Shown here: positions 10,633 through 20,932 of the stretch, in pieces
Layout: the number at the start of each line of letters is the position of its first letter
How positions within the stretch are numbered: the stretch's first letter is position 1
Assembly (NCBI GenBank): GCA_905221605.1
Contig: CAJNDS010002631.1
Coordinates: forward strand, 62,001-126,000
Source of the DNA: Symbiodinium natans
Taxonomy: Eukaryota; Sar; Dinophyceae; Suessiales; Symbiodiniaceae
DNA: 64,000 nucleotides
Reading direction: 5' to 3'
The notes under the pieces: generated by a model
Seen by the model: the letters and a program-made list of their open reading frames with translations, nothing else
Told to the model about the DNA's origin: nothing
Database searches by the model: none
Made by a program: the position numbers and the translations under genes

Positions 10633-10696
10633 AGGAGGAGGAGCTGAGCAGGCCGTTGCTTGACAGCTGCGGTGCGAAGCGATGGTGCCATAAGGG
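10633..10696 (+). CDS. Exon candidate between a MITE and a TTTAGGG array
   Basis: The acceptor is TTCTGGGGGCAG, and the donor lies at the first GT of the adjoining TTTAGGG array (CATAAGGG|GTTTAGGG). The open frame reads EEEELSRPLLDSCGAKRWCH then KG. It starts 28 bases after the inverted-repeat element at 10506-10605. No family was recognised; only about 21 codons are available. Confidence 0.3.
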
Positions 10697-10738
10697 GTTT
10701 AGGGTTTAGGGTTTAGGGTTTAGGGTTTAGGGTTTAGG
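10697..10738 (+). repeat. TTTAGGG array, 6 units
   Basis: It separates the exon candidates at 10633 and 10738 and could be an intron made only of repeat units. Confidence 0.95.
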
Positions 10739-11220
10739 GGGGTACGTGTCTGGGTCTGGCTTTGGCAATGGCCATTGCTTGCACTGTTGGTGTGGCATTG
10801 GCGCAGCAGCCCTTGCTCAATTCCTCAATCAAGAAGAAGCTGGTGATGCTTGTTGCCATGCAGCACAAGGCAAGCATTGTCCATGGAATTCAGACCACAC
10901 CGAGCTACAGCTGGGGGACATCTTCAGACTTTCCAAAATCGCGTCCTTGGGTTTACGAGAACTTTGAGGAGTGCATGTTGGGGTTCTGGTTCTGGGTGCC
11001 CATAATGTCAACCTTTTCAAGCAGCGTATTCAACAACGAAAAAAGGCTTTGTTATTGTGCCTATATCAATAGCACAACGGCTGCGGATGCTCACCACCGC
11101 AGCAAGATAGTTAGCTGGTGTGTGGAGGACTATCGAGGGAACAGTCATGGAGCTAAAAACTGCTTTGCAGACGTTTGTCCGAGCGCAGTCCAGAAGTGCA
11201 CGGGCCCGCCCTGCTTCTAA
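10738..11220 (+). CDS. Putative secreted protein, last exon (ATG at 10768)
   Basis: The open frame begins right after the TTTAG of a telomere-type array and reads TCLGLALAMAIACTVGVALA then QQ. This is a hydrophobic stretch with a small-residue site, like a signal peptide. About 130 residues follow, with a cysteine-rich tail (CYC, WC, NCF, VC, KC, PPCF) before TAA 11218-11220. If the gene starts at ATG 10768 the product is about 150 residues with a short signal; an upstream start in another exon would lengthen the hydrophobic core. I recognise no family. The frame of the exon candidate at 10633-10696 does not connect simply across the array. Confidence 0.4.
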   Translation, partial: GGTCLGLALAMAIACTVGVALAQQPLLNSSIKKKLVMLVAMQHKASIVHGIQTTPSYSWGTSSDFPKSRPWVYENFEECMLGFWFWVPIMSTFSSSVFNNEKRLCYCAYINSTTAADAHHRSKIVSWCVEDYRGNSHGAKNCFADVCPSAVQKCTGPPCF

Positions 11221-11803
11221 TAGTTTAAAACTAAGCTACCTTAACAATCCGTAGGCGTAGGCCGGGGGTACTGAGGGCGGTGGGTGGCGGCCAACGAGGG
11301 AGTGAGGGCGTCCCCGAAAAGTGTGCCGCGTGGGTTTCCCCGTTTCCCCGAAACCCCCTGGGCCCCGGTTGCCTCGCACCCCTAGGTTCAGGGCTGCTCG
11401 AACCCCTTCAAAAGCCCCTCGTAGGAGTGCCTGTGGAGTGCCCTACCTGCTTTTTTTAGGCCGGAGCTACCCGACCCCTTCAGGGCTTTCAGGGCACCAC
11501 CCTGATTGGCCCCCGGTCTTGCCAACCCCTAGGCGCCCGATCCTCTCCCCGGCAAGCACACTTTCATGGCCACGAAGAACCTTGCAGGGAAAAGGGAGAC
11601 TTAGACAGGGACAACCCTGTGCAATAGCAGGTGATCTACTTAGGCTTAGTACCATCAACTGTCTCCCGGACGGTCCACCGTGGCAGAGCTTTGCCGATAG
11701 TCTTCCGGACGTCCCACCTGCCATTCGGCCGGGCTGGGTTTTGGGCTTCCCAAGCGCCGCTCAAACCGTGTACACGAAACGAGAAAGCACAACGATACTG
11801 ATG

Positions 11804-11875
11804 TGGGGGTTTACGATATTAGGGGTACCTTATTGCGGTCCCAAATTATAAGGGGATCCTGCTCTATTTAGGGGT
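11804..11875. mobile_element. Family D element, partial
   Basis: The left-end sequence GTGGGGGTTTACGATATTAG then GGGTACC matches the family D end. The right end is not clear; the interior has AAATTATAAGGGGATCC. Confidence 0.5.
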
Positions 11876-13013
11876 ATATGATTCAACCCGATTTTTATAC
11901 TCCAAGACACTGTAAGCTGAAGGCTTCCAATCCAGAAGCAATCAAAGCAAGCGAGGCTTGCAGACCTCGGTGCTGTCTCCCTCGATCTTGGTGTGACGAG
12001 CAACCGGCCTCCTTGGCCAGTCAGTTCTGTTTCGAGTGTCAGTGTATTGCATGAGGTTGTTTCGCAGTTAAGTTCCAGAGTAGGGTCTGATTGCCGGCGT
12101 AGCATGTCCTGGCTGTTGAGGGAGATGTCAATGAGTTTTTGATTGCCTTCCTGTCAAGTTGGACCTCGCTTCTTCTCTCCTCAAATCTGAGGGCCAGCTT
12201 TTTCTCTGGCCTTGATTCCAGGTGGAGATGGTCAATTGTTGAACCCGTGCAGAAGAGGTGCAGGTTTCGCATACAAGCTCATATGGGCACTTCCGCAACA
12301 CATTCTGTGCCAAGATTTGGGATCCTGCGGGACTAAGAGGCGAAAGGATTGCACTGCCGAGGTACCCATCGGGAGCATTCGCTTTCGGGGCCCTGCCAGA
12401 CACAGCAGCCACACCCAACGCAACGGAGGAGGGCATAGTGGCCCCCCGCCTCTGAGATTCAGAAAGTGCAGATGGGTCAGCTTTTGGTTTGCAAATGCTG
12501 TGGTGATTCAGCAATTCAGCAGGGCGCAATTCAGCAGGGTCTTGCTCCGACTTTTCTCACGGCCCTTGCTCACGGATCATACTCCCACTTGTGCTGGAAG
12601 AAGACTCGCAGCAGTTCAGATTGTAGGACTGTCAAGGCCGATGCTGATGGGCAGCCCCAGACGAGGCCCACCAGCACAGCAATTTAATCACCCGGCCCAA
12701 ATCTTGAACCTCGAAGCTAAAGCAGCAAGTCTTATGAAAGAAGTTTGGAGGTTCTTCTTTAGGAATGGGGCTGAGGGCAACGCATGACAGGTTACCGACT
12801 TTCCCCCGATCGCACATCTTGCAGCCGACGATGGGAGGCCGAGGGCAGTGGGATACTCTCATCCTTCGAGGGTTCTTTATTCGGAGAGCGCTTGAGGCTC
12901 GAAACACGCAGGGTGCCCTGATTTTTCGGACTCAGGGCTCGGGTTTGCATCCCCATCTGGTCATGTGGCGTCCACCCAACACGGGACTGCGAAGACCTGA
13001 AGGTGAAAAGCAG

Positions 13014-13052
13014 CTGATGGTCGTCGCGCATGCCGACGACGAGGCTTGGGAG
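13014..13052 (+). CDS. 13-codon exon with LmbE/PIG-L deacetylase motif AHADDE
   Basis: Acceptor GTGAAAAGCAG and donor GGGAG|GTTTCGG enclose exactly 13 codons, reading LMVVAHADDEAWE. The xxVVAHxDDE pattern is the zinc-binding signature of the LmbE/PIG-L family, whose His and Asp residues bind zinc. The family removes acetyl groups from N-acetylglucosamine conjugates; in eukaryotes PIG-L makes GlcN-PI for GPI anchors. The match of a six-residue motif to an exact-codon exon with canonical borders is notable. The neighbouring exons, including the usual glycine-rich continuation after DDE, were not identified, and the motif is short enough to arise by chance. Confidence 0.4.
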
Positions 13053-14181
13053 GTTTCGGTGTGCAGTTGCTAGCATGCCCAGAAGACTCTGCTGTCCTGA
13101 AGTAAGGTTTAGGGTTCAGGAGGCACACAAGCCGGACTCACTGATGCTCGTGATCCTTGTCGCTCCGCACTTGGAGCGTAGGTCAAGCCGAAGGCAGAAA
13201 GGCTGATGCTCCTGGTGCCTGCTGGGCCAATCCAAGCTCTGCAAAGAGTGGATCGGCTGATGCTCATGCTTCCCTGGTCTGGCCGCCTCGTAGCAGGTCC
13301 AGCATCGTCGCGGCGGTGGCGCGGTCAGGTCAAAATTGGAACGGCGGCTGTTGGGTCGCCCTCGCCGTCGGGTTGCACTCACCCCTTCTCAAACCAACCC
13401 CGAAACCACTGATGAGCTCCTGACGACCGCTGTCACACCCTGAGGCTGTTCACCCCAGACCAAAACTGCTCTGCTCATGATGCTCGCTGTCGGGTCGCCT
13501 TAGGGGTAGGTCAGGCCAATACTGGAAGGGCTGATGCTTGCAGCGGGACCCTGGGCTTATAAAAGCTCTACATTCCCATGCGTACCCTAAAAGACTGCAT
13601 CAAGCAGCCTAAGTGAGATAGGGGCCACACACGGCTGGGCCATTTGAATTAAGTATCGGTGCGACCAATACGAGGGCTGCCCTGGAAGTATGTCCCCAAC
13701 ACCAGATGAGTCCTATACATCTCTCTGCAGTGCAGGAATGAGTTTCCTTAGTTTCCGGGTGGGTATGTTCGAAGTCAATGATGGTGCTTTCATTGGGCGG
13801 GGGAAGGTGATGGTGTGGGCGAGGGGAGAGGCCGGACTCTTTTAACGTCCATGTTGCCGAGAGAGGGGCCGAGTTTTCGAAACCTTTGTAGCCTTGTCCA
13901 CGCAAGACGCCCTCTCTTCCTTGGAATGCTCAACCTGGAAATCTAAACCTCTGCCGGCCGAGGACCCGTCTGACTACCTACCAGACAATACACCGACGTA
14001 GACTCTATCTTGCAGCCTGACCCAGGTACTCTTTGGAAGCACACTGCTTGCAGAAGGCCCAGAGTGGACGGTGGCTCGGATTTCCAGAATGATTGCTACA
14101 TTCATACATGTCAATGAACCTCGTCCTTCTTGGAACTTTTGGGGCTCTTGTTTCTGTAGGTGGTGGAATCCAAGATCCGAA

Positions 14182-14247
14182 CCCTAAACCCTAAACCCTA
14201 AACCCTAAACCCTAAACCCTAAACCCTAAACCCTAAACCCTTTAGGG
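14182..14247 (-). repeat. CCCTAAA array ending in one inverted TTTAGGG
   Basis: About eight CCCTAAA units followed by CCCTTTAGGG, a switch of orientation within one base step. Confidence 0.9.
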
Positions 14248-14286
14248 TCTCGGCTCTTTGCGTAGCCGGGAGCCCACTGCTTCCAG

Positions 14287-14330
14287 GTGGTCGTGGCCAC
14301 CATGCCTTCGGAGGTCTGGCTCTAAATGCG
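14287..14330 (+). CDS. Exon candidate inside a CCCTAAA/TTTAGGG bracket
   Basis: CTGCTTCCAG| precedes the frame GRGHHAFGGLALNA, which ends at |GTTTAGGG. The left array (CCCTAAA) ends at 14240 and the right array starts at the donor. A second frame has a TAA before the donor. It is short and of unknown function. Confidence 0.3.
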
Positions 14331-14364
14331 GTTTAGGGTTTAGGGTTTAGGGTTTAGGGTTTAC
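14331..14364 (+). repeat. TTTAGGG array, about 4 units
   Basis: The right half of an outward-facing bracket with the array at 14182. Confidence 0.9.
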
Positions 14365-14450
14365 ATTTCCGGGCTCAGATTTTCTGAAAACATTAGAGCG
14401 CTTGGGCGGACAAATCCTTAGAACTGTCTAAAGGGCACGGAAGCACATAT

Positions 14451-14529
14451 GCGGGTTTCCGAAAATACGGGTAACTTTTGGGGGTTCCTAAATGAGGATT
14501 AACGGTACCCCTATTTTGGGGAAATAGCC
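14451..14529. mobile_element. MITE-like element, family D copy, TSD ATAT
   Basis: The left end GCGGGTTTCCGAAAATACGG and right end CCCCTATTTTGGGGAAATAG CC are inverted repeats. ATAT flanks both sides (14447-14450 and 14530-14533). The element is only 79 bases. Confidence 0.7.
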
Positions 14530-14913
14530 ATATGTCTCAACTCGGGCAACACGACTCTCAAAGAGGGCATCTTGCACACCATGATGCAGGACTCTGACAA
14601 AGGGTTGCCGCTTGCCTCTAGAGTCAGCTTTGTTTGAGATCGTCATTGCCATCCGGTTGTTGAAGTTCCCGATTCACCACACAGTTTTTCAGTTATCGTC
14701 AGGAACAGGATGGGTGGCAAGGAAAAAAAGGAATAGCAGGGCATCGCAAGTGTTGGAATTGAGACTTCTTGCTAAGGAAGATGCTCTTTCTTCCCTTCGA
14801 ATTCTTTCGTTTTAAGGCACTTGAAGGAAGCGAATTGTGCTTTCAGGCTCTAGATGACTCTGGGGTCTCAAGCACAAGCAATCCGAGCAACTCTAAGTCT
14901 TTAGGCCCGTTTG

Positions 14914-14967
14914 GGGTTTAGGGTTTAGGGTTTAGGGTTTAGGGTTTAGGGTTTAGGGTTTAGGGTG
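14914..14967 (+). repeat. TTTAGGG array, about 7 units
   Basis: It lies upstream of the exon candidate at 15033. Confidence 0.95.
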
Positions 14968-15032
14968 TATCGTAAGCCTGTCGGCTAGGACCTGAAAACT
15001 CCTTTGGCGAACCCTTGAAGTCAGCATTGCAG

Positions 15033-15115
15033 GGCTACGACCAGCGAGAGGCCGAGCTTCTTCAAGCGCTCGCAGAGTTTCCGCTGGTCGCGGGCCAAGC
15101 TGTTGAGTTGAGGAA
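15033..15115 (+). CDS. Exon candidate GYDQREAELLQALAEF...
   Basis: Acceptor TCAGCATTGCAG and donor GAGGAA|GTATGAG enclose an open frame reading GYDQREAELLQALAEFPLVA then GQAVELRK. It is helix-like with good codon variety. It lies 66 bases downstream of the TTTAGGG array ending at 14967, so that array would be in the preceding intron. No family was recognised. Confidence 0.4.
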
Positions 15116-15480
15116 GTATGAGGAAGTGTGTGGGGAGCCGTGTGTGGGGGCAGGTGGAGATGGGATTTTGGATGGTGTTTTGGTGTTGAGAATTGGGATG
15201 TGTTGAGCTTGAGATGTCTTGAGCATTCTGTGGCGTTGGACCGTCTACTGTACTGGAATTGGGAGCCGGAAGGAGCTGGCAAAGGAAGGCTCCATCGTTC
15301 GTGTGAAGTCACCATCCACAGCACTCTTACCTTTCGCAGAGCATTCTGCAGACCTAGGGTCTCCGCTGCTTCTCGCAACCTCGTCCACGAAGTCCCCCGA
15401 AAGACCCCGCAACCGCTTGCCGGAGTTCCCAGCTGGCTCGCAGCAAAGGCCGCGTAGAGTTTCGGAGGGCTCCTCTCATT

Positions 15481-15712
15481 TTAGGGTTTAGGGTTTAGGG
15501 TTTAGGGTTTAGTCTTATCTTCCCTTGTCCCTGAGCCCAAGGTGACAGAAGTCCGAAGCCCGGCTGAAGAAAGAGCTCACTTGCAGCTTGGGGTTCAGGT
15601 TTGGAATTGATACCTCAAACGCCTCCCCCTGTCATGTCCCCAAAACCCTAAACCCTAAACCCTAAACCCTAAACCCTAAACCCTAAACCCTAAACCCTAA
15701 ACCCTAAATAAA
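15481..15712. repeat. TTTAGGG array and CCCTAAA array facing inward
   Basis: TTTAGGG units at 15481-15513 and about nine CCCTAAA units at 15645-15708, with about 130 bases between. This is the layout expected of a whole intron under the bracket model, the reverse of the exon-size brackets. Confidence 0.85.
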
Positions 15713-16877
15713 CAATATAAGCATGCTGACAAGGGAACCCCAAGAATTCAACAACGTCGACTGGGAAGCCTGAGGTCTCCTCGGCTACCCCGAATGTTCG
15801 AAGTGTGTTCCGCTGCATCCCAGAAGCTCAGCGAGGATTTCGGGGGTCTCAGTTGGGGGGACTCTTCGGCTCTGGGGCTTGAGGGTTCAAGATGAGGGTC
15901 GAGAGGTCGCTAGTCCGCTAGTCGGTGCTTTCGAGGTGAGGAAAGCGTGCGCTGCGTGCATGATTCAGGGAGCGTGACGGTCTGAGCCATTAGCATCCGC
16001 ATTCCTGCTGCAGCTTCTCTGTAGGTGTAGGCAGCAGTAGATGCGTTAAAGCTTCCAAGCAAAGTCCGCGAACGCACAGAAGCTGTACCCATAGTGATGT
16101 GGCTGATGTGTCAAGAGCTCTTCGGGCCTATTCAGAAAGAAGAGCAGCACCGAAGCAGCAACAATGCCGTGTTTCCGGACGCTTTAAACGAACTAGCATC
16201 CCACGCACGTGTGCTCTCACAGGCTTGTACGATGACTTCTCCCGTCTTCTCGATCGGCGCTGGATGCGCCTTGTGACGCACGGTCCGCTCGGGGAGTGGC
16301 ATGGCAAAACAATTCAAAGATCAGCTGGGCCGAAGGGGCAAAGGTGTCTAGTCGTCGAAGAATCGGTAGCGGGACTTGGTGGTTCTTATTACCCGCCCCC
16401 CCCCCCCCAACAAGATTTATTCTGGCGTGGGTTTGAAGAAACAGTTCTGCCGCGCCAGGGTCGCAAGAATAAGCCTTGAACGGGGCCTCTTCTGGGGCTT
16501 CTTGTGAGGGGCTCTTGTGCAGCTCTGCTGTGTCTACTCCGGTCTTCTTCTAGGCCTCTTCGGGCTTCAACCCGAACCCCTGAGCCCACTCTGCAGATCA
16601 GGTTTTTTTGACTCTGGAGCTTGGTCTGGACTAGTTTAGGTTCAAGGAACCAAAGCAGCCTCTGATTCAGGAAGAACAAAAGAAAGAGGCACCACAGGGC
16701 CGGACTTGATGAATAGCACCCCTTACTAGTGGGCAGCTTTTCCGGATATGCTTGGGGCGAATCGTCCAATCGCAGTGGTTCAAAGGCCCCAAGTCTTCGG
16801 CCCTAAAGCTATATCCGGGTCGACAAATCGACAAACAGCCCACCACAGCCCCCCACGGCACTAGCAAAAATAGGCAC

Positions 16878-16921
16878 CTAAACCCTAAACCCTAAACCCT
16901 AACCCCTAAATCCTAAACCCT
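16878..16921 (-). repeat. CCCTAAA array, about 6 units
   Basis: Slightly degenerate, ending CCCTCAACAAACC. Confidence 0.9.
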
Positions 16922-17077
16922 CAACAAACCACACCAAAGCCCATGACCGGAAAGGTATGGCCACCCGCAGCATCGGGAGTTGCTGCTCGCCTTGCGCTCC
17001 CTGGGGACAGGGCCGGTGCCTGTTTGGGCGCCTTGATAGCTGCAGTTTGGATGTGATATGAGATGTTTGTGGAACAT

Positions 17078-17150
17078 AAACCCTAAACCCTAAACCCTGA
17101 GCCCCTAAGCCCTAAGCCCCAAGCCCCAAGCCCCTAAGCCTTAAGCCCTA
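17078..17150 (-). repeat. Degenerate CCCTAAA array
   Basis: Units drift to CCCTAAG, CCCCAAG and CCCTGAG. Confidence 0.8.
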
Positions 17151-17204
17151 ACATTCAGAGCTCTTGGCATGAAAACAAGCCTGTCCTTCACTGAGGTTTT
17201 CCAG

Positions 17205-17294
17205 CCGCGGATCCTCGACTTCACCCCGCCGGCAGCACGCCTGGCAGCACGTGTGGCAGCCCTGGACGCCTATGCATCGCAGGCGGCCGTGCTG
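17205..17294 (+). CDS. 30-codon exon candidate, alanine-rich
   Basis: TGAGGTTTTCCAG| and GTGCTG|GTGGCT enclose exactly 30 codons reading PRILDFTPPAARLAARVAAL then DAYASQAAVL. Without splicing the frame continues to TAG at 17352-17354. Degenerate CCCTAAA-type repeats (17078-17150) lie just upstream, in what would be the preceding intron. The exact codon multiple and clean acceptor favour a real exon; the product is unknown. Confidence 0.4.
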
Positions 17295-18349
17295 GTGGCT
17301 GGGCCTAAAATTCCGCAAGGACCTGGGGTCTGTGGCAGTTGCAAGCTTTTCTAGGTCTTCTGGTGCTCCCAGACGTGCAGATGTCCAGGAGAAATCCGGA
17401 GCCATCCTTCCAACTTCTGAACCCAGAATCCGAACATCGAAAGACATTGCATAATGCCTCGAGATTTGGGCCTTGGACCTTCGGGTTCTCGACCAAACCC
17501 CGGATTCCCCGCGGTAGGGGAAAGCTTGGTGGTTTTCCAGAGTAGCCCTAGACATCCTTCAAACCTGCCCGTGGTCCTTAATTTTGCCCCAGGCTCTGTA
17601 CCGCGATTGGTCCAGTGGGGCGGTTCCACTTCATCGGTTTAATTACACGCTGCCTGACAGCAATAGAAGACAATAGGCTGCCGAAGGTTTGGGCTTGTCT
17701 TTGGATCTTTGTGTGAGACAGGGGAGTCATTGGGGTTGGAAACGAGCATTTGAAGGGCTCAGATGGCTTTTCCTTAGTCTGCACATGTCACATATACCAT
17801 CATGACAATCATTCGATTCAAGCAGGCAGGGAAGAGACTTCCGCATCTGTTTAGCTCGCTTTAGGATTTCTGCTGTGGTCCCCAAAAGTTCGCACCCTCG
17901 TTCACTGGCTTAGAGGGCGCATGCTCCGGCGCCATCTCCGCCGACCCTAAGCACTGAACCCTAAACTCATGTTCTCAGACTCAGAAACTCCGACGCACGC
18001 TCTCAAGCTTATCCGACACAAGAGCCCCCCCCAACCTTCAACTCCTGGAAGATCATGGAGGTCTCTAACATTGCTAGTAGGGGGAAAGAATTTTTAGAGT
18101 CTAGTCTGTGTGTTGCTTCGAGAATCGGAGGGTATGCCCTTCGGCATGAAGGACTTCAGCATAGTTGTGCGCAGGCTGGCGAGGGAAGTCTGTGCCACCG
18201 GAACAAGAGGCCACGCAAAGACGGAGGGTTCTTTGCAGGGGGTTGTTGGGTATCGGGCTGGCAATTGAAGAGTTTGATGGTTAAGGATTGCCAGCTGCGG
18301 TACCTGCACAACTAGGACATTGCGCATTGTTTAGGAGCTACTGCGGGAA

Positions 18350-18935
18350 GCGTCTGGATTAGGTTTTTTTTTTTGCAAGAATCGCCGGCAACTGTAACTG
18401 TAAGCTGTAAACGAGTCGGTGTTATTACAGAGATGACAAGCGGGTGGAGGGTGCTCATTTGCACAGTGTTACAAAACACTCGGGAATGTTGGAGGAAGGC
18501 TCAACCTAGTGTCTCGACAAGGCTTGTGTAAGAAGCCATTTTAGCTGTAAGCTGTAAACATAAATCGTAGCAGCGATTTGAGGGCTCTCTCTTTGCACCG
18601 TTTTGCAACTTACACTCCTAGAGAGAGATGCTGCAAATAGTGTCTGGATTCGATTTATGCAAGAAGCGCCGGCGACTGCAACTGTAACCTGTAAGCAAAG
18701 CAAATGGTAGCACGCAGATGACAAGCGATTTGAGGGCTCGCTTTTTGCACAGCGTTATCAACTTCCAAGGGTTCTGTTTGGTGCGCTTTCAACCAAAGTA
18801 ATGGTACTACGGAGGTGACAAGCGATATGAGGGTGCGATACGAGGAAGAATGCTGGAGGAAAGCTGGAACAAGTCTTGTCTTTAGACTCGGGTTTTGTGT
18901 AAGAAGCACCAGCAACTGGACCTGTACTACGTAGC
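18350..18935 (+). repeat. Degenerate tandem repeat, unit about 130-160 bases, about 4 copies
   Basis: Shared blocks recur in order: GCAAGAAGCGCCGGCGACTG, AACTGTAAGCTGTAA, GATGACAAGCGATTTGAGGG, TTTGCACAGCGTTATCAACTT and GAATGCTGGAGGAAAGCT. Copies differ by many substitutions and deletions. Open frames across it are short and inconsistent, so it looks like an old minisatellite. Confidence 0.65.
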
Positions 18936-19512
18936 ATGGTTTTGACGCCAAAGTGCTCGGGTTCCGCTGAGGGCTTCGACTCTACCAGAAGACATGCTCA
19001 GAGCAAGCAGGGCCTTTGGACGTGGCTCGGATGTGCCAGACATGGACATAGGACTTGGCAGGGAATCTGATTCTTGCTTTCGTGAACTTCTGGTCGGAGG
19101 ATTTCGTGTAGAGTTCGGGGCACCTTACCCACAAGAGCCACATGGAGAGCCTAGTTCATATCTCGAGATGTCACCGAGGTAAGGGATTCGGGTTGGTTGC
19201 TGTAGGGATGATATGGAGGTTTGTCGAGGATTGCTTTGTTTCTGAAGCCTCTCAGGGAGGCGAAAGACCCCAAAGCCTTGCCACTAAATCTATGCACCAC
19301 ATCCCCAACTAAACCCGCGTCTTACAGCCCTGATCCCTTGCCCGACAGTCCAAGCCCAACACTCGAACCCCAAGTAAGCAGTCAACCCTCACCAAACCGT
19401 GAGCTATTTGTCATAGCGGGGTACGTTTTTACATGTTTAAGGTTACTTCAACTCAAGAGGGAATAGAAATGTTAATGTTTTCAAGACTCTCCCAACCATG
19501 AACTAGTGATGT

Positions 19513-19609
19513 CTATAAATCCCACTTGGGAATTTTATTTTTGTTTACATAAAACCCAAGAGGATATTTAAACATCTTGACTGTTATTAAGGGTCTACGG
19601 GGAGTATAG
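19513..19609. mobile_element. MITE-like element, family C copy 2, TSD ATGT
   Basis: It begins CTATAAATCCCACTTGGGA and ends TCTACGGGGAGTATAG, with the core CATAAAACCCAAGAGGATAT. It is flanked on both sides by ATGT. It ends 21 bases before the exon candidate at 19631. Confidence 0.8.
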
Positions 19610-19630
19610 ATGTTGGAAGGGCCAGCTCAG

Positions 19631-19709
19631 CCAAGGTGAAGCTACTCCGCGTCGATTCGGTGGCGATTTTTGCGGCCGGCCTGGCGCCCGAGGTTGTCAC
19701 CCGGCCCGG
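19631..19709 (+). CDS. Exon candidate between a family C MITE and a TTTAGGG array
   Basis: GCCAGCTCAG| opens the frame KVKLLRVDSVAIFAAGLAPE then VVTRPG, closed by CCCGG|GTTTAGGG. The left border is 22 bases after the family C element (19513-19609) and the right border is the array itself. This is one of the cleanest examples of the element-exon-array order. The product is unknown. Confidence 0.4.
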
Positions 19710-19739
19710 GTTTAGGGTTTAGGGTTTAGGGTTTAGGGT
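19710..19739 (+). repeat. TTTAGGG array, 4 units
   Basis: It starts at the donor of the exon candidate 19631-19709. Confidence 0.9.
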
Positions 19740-20025
19740 GGTATCTCGGATGGACATTGCGTGCTGAGGCTCCGGCTAGTGGACTCATGTGAGATCGCGG
19801 TCCCAAGGCTCTCAGATTCTGGGGATTTCGTGGTTTGCGATGTTCATGCTGAAGGTTGGATCGTCAGCAGCATGAGAACGTCTCGCATCAGGCTTGGGTT
19901 AATCGTGCTGCGCCACCACCATTCGCATCTGTACTACGGTGTGTTCCTCACTTTCCGTTCAAATTTCCTCGTGGCATAAAGCTTTTTGTGGGGAGAGTCA
20001 GCGGGGGGGGGACTTAGAAGCAAGT

Positions 20026-20079
20026 GTTGTGAGTGAGTGTGTGAGTGAGTGAGTGAGTGTGTGAGTGTGTGAGTGTGAA
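20026..20079 (+). repeat. (GAGT)n-type microsatellite
   Basis: GAGTGAGTGTGTGAGTGAGT units, just left of a family D end. Confidence 0.85.
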
Positions 20080-20089
20080 ACGGACCCCT

Positions 20090-20120
20090 AAACAGGGTAC
20101 CCCTATTTTCGGAAATCTCC
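20090..20120. mobile_element. Family D right end, truncated
   Basis: GGGTACCCCTATTTTCGGAA ATCTCC followed by ATATA matches the right end of family D. No left end was found; a GAGT-type microsatellite occupies the space upstream. Confidence 0.5.
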
Positions 20121-20282
20121 ATATACGCCCCTGGCATGTAGCATGTGATGCCGCACCAAAATGGGGTATGAACTTCTGAGGCTGTCACAATTCTTGCAGA
20201 GCTCGCTGGTCAACTTCCGAAGTCCACCAAACAGCGCATTGGTGCTCCACCGAGCGTGAACATGCAACACCTCCCTAAACTA

Positions 20283-20294
20283 CCAAAAAAATAA

Positions 20295-20335
<41 letters not shown>

Positions 20336-20417
20336 GAATGTTTTTCCTTATAAGGGTAATATAGGAATTATTATGATTTTTGGTGTCTTTTTGGGGGGTT
20401 CTTTAAGCAAATAGTCG
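20283..20417. mobile_element. Family B element, truncated, with a (TA)n interior
   Basis: The right half (CCTTATAAGGGTAATATAGG ... GGGGGGTTCTTTAAGCAAATAGTCG) matches family B. The left end is reduced to CTACCAAAAAAATAAAT and a (TA)n run at 20302-20331 has expanded. It ends 17 bases before the open frame at 20434. Confidence 0.55.
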
Positions 20418-20433
20418 TAACACATGATCTCAG

Positions 20434-20749
20434 GCTGGTGCACCTCATGCTGCTCTGCTCCTGGGACAGTCTTCAGAAAGGCTTGAAGTGCTTGTCAATC
20501 GTGGGCACTGTTGTTATTGACTTCCCCCCCCGGATTTTGGCGCCCGCAGGTCGTCCTAATGTTGTGTTGCTGGCACGAATCGGAATATGCGATAGCCTGA
20601 AGACTGAAGGAGACAGTAGACGGAAGATGGTCGGTGAAATGTTGGCAGAAAGGTTTTCCATTGGTTTTGCGCGTTTTCAGGCCTTCTCGACCTGTCACTA
20701 TTACGCGTGGGCGGGAACGTCCGTCGCCTGTGCTTTCCTTTGGCTGTGA
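20434..20749 (+). CDS. Open frame after a truncated family B element, about 103 codons
   Basis: The element's end (20417) is followed by acceptor CATGATCTCAG at 20433. An open frame runs from there to TGA 20747-20749. It contains MLLCSWDSLQKGLKCLSIVG, then VVIDFPPRILAPAGRPNVVL and SRRKMVGEMLAERFSIGFAR. The mix of charged and hydrophobic segments looks like protein. No ATG sits at the start (the first is in the fourth codon), consistent with a 3' exon. No family was recognised. Confidence 0.35.
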
Positions 20750-20812
20750 GATTCAGCAGCGCCATCGTCTCACGAGGCCCAGCCCAAGTTGACAAGCCCC
20801 TCAAGTCAACAC

Positions 20813-20913
20813 GGGGTTTACGAACATAAGGGACCCGGAGAAAAACACCCCCCAAGTAGTAGGATTCCCTTATAAGGACCCCAACAAGTACCCCCCTATT
20901 TTCGGAAACCCCC
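20813..20913. mobile_element. MITE-like element, family D copy
   Basis: GGGGTTTACGAACATAAGGG on the left and CCCCCCTATTTTCGGAAACC CCC on the right are inverted repeats. The flanks ACAC and ACAT differ by one base. It ends 19 bases before the exon candidate at 20933. Confidence 0.65.
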
Positions 20914-20932
20914 ACATTACCAGACCGCTGAG

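Noticed and set aside
11321-11851. 176-codon Pro/Arg-rich ORF
   Set aside because: Composition follows local C-richness, and its end runs into a family D element.
12212-12787. 191-codon + ORF, with competing minus ORFs
   Set aside because: Both strands are equally open, with no motif or splice context; treated as chance.
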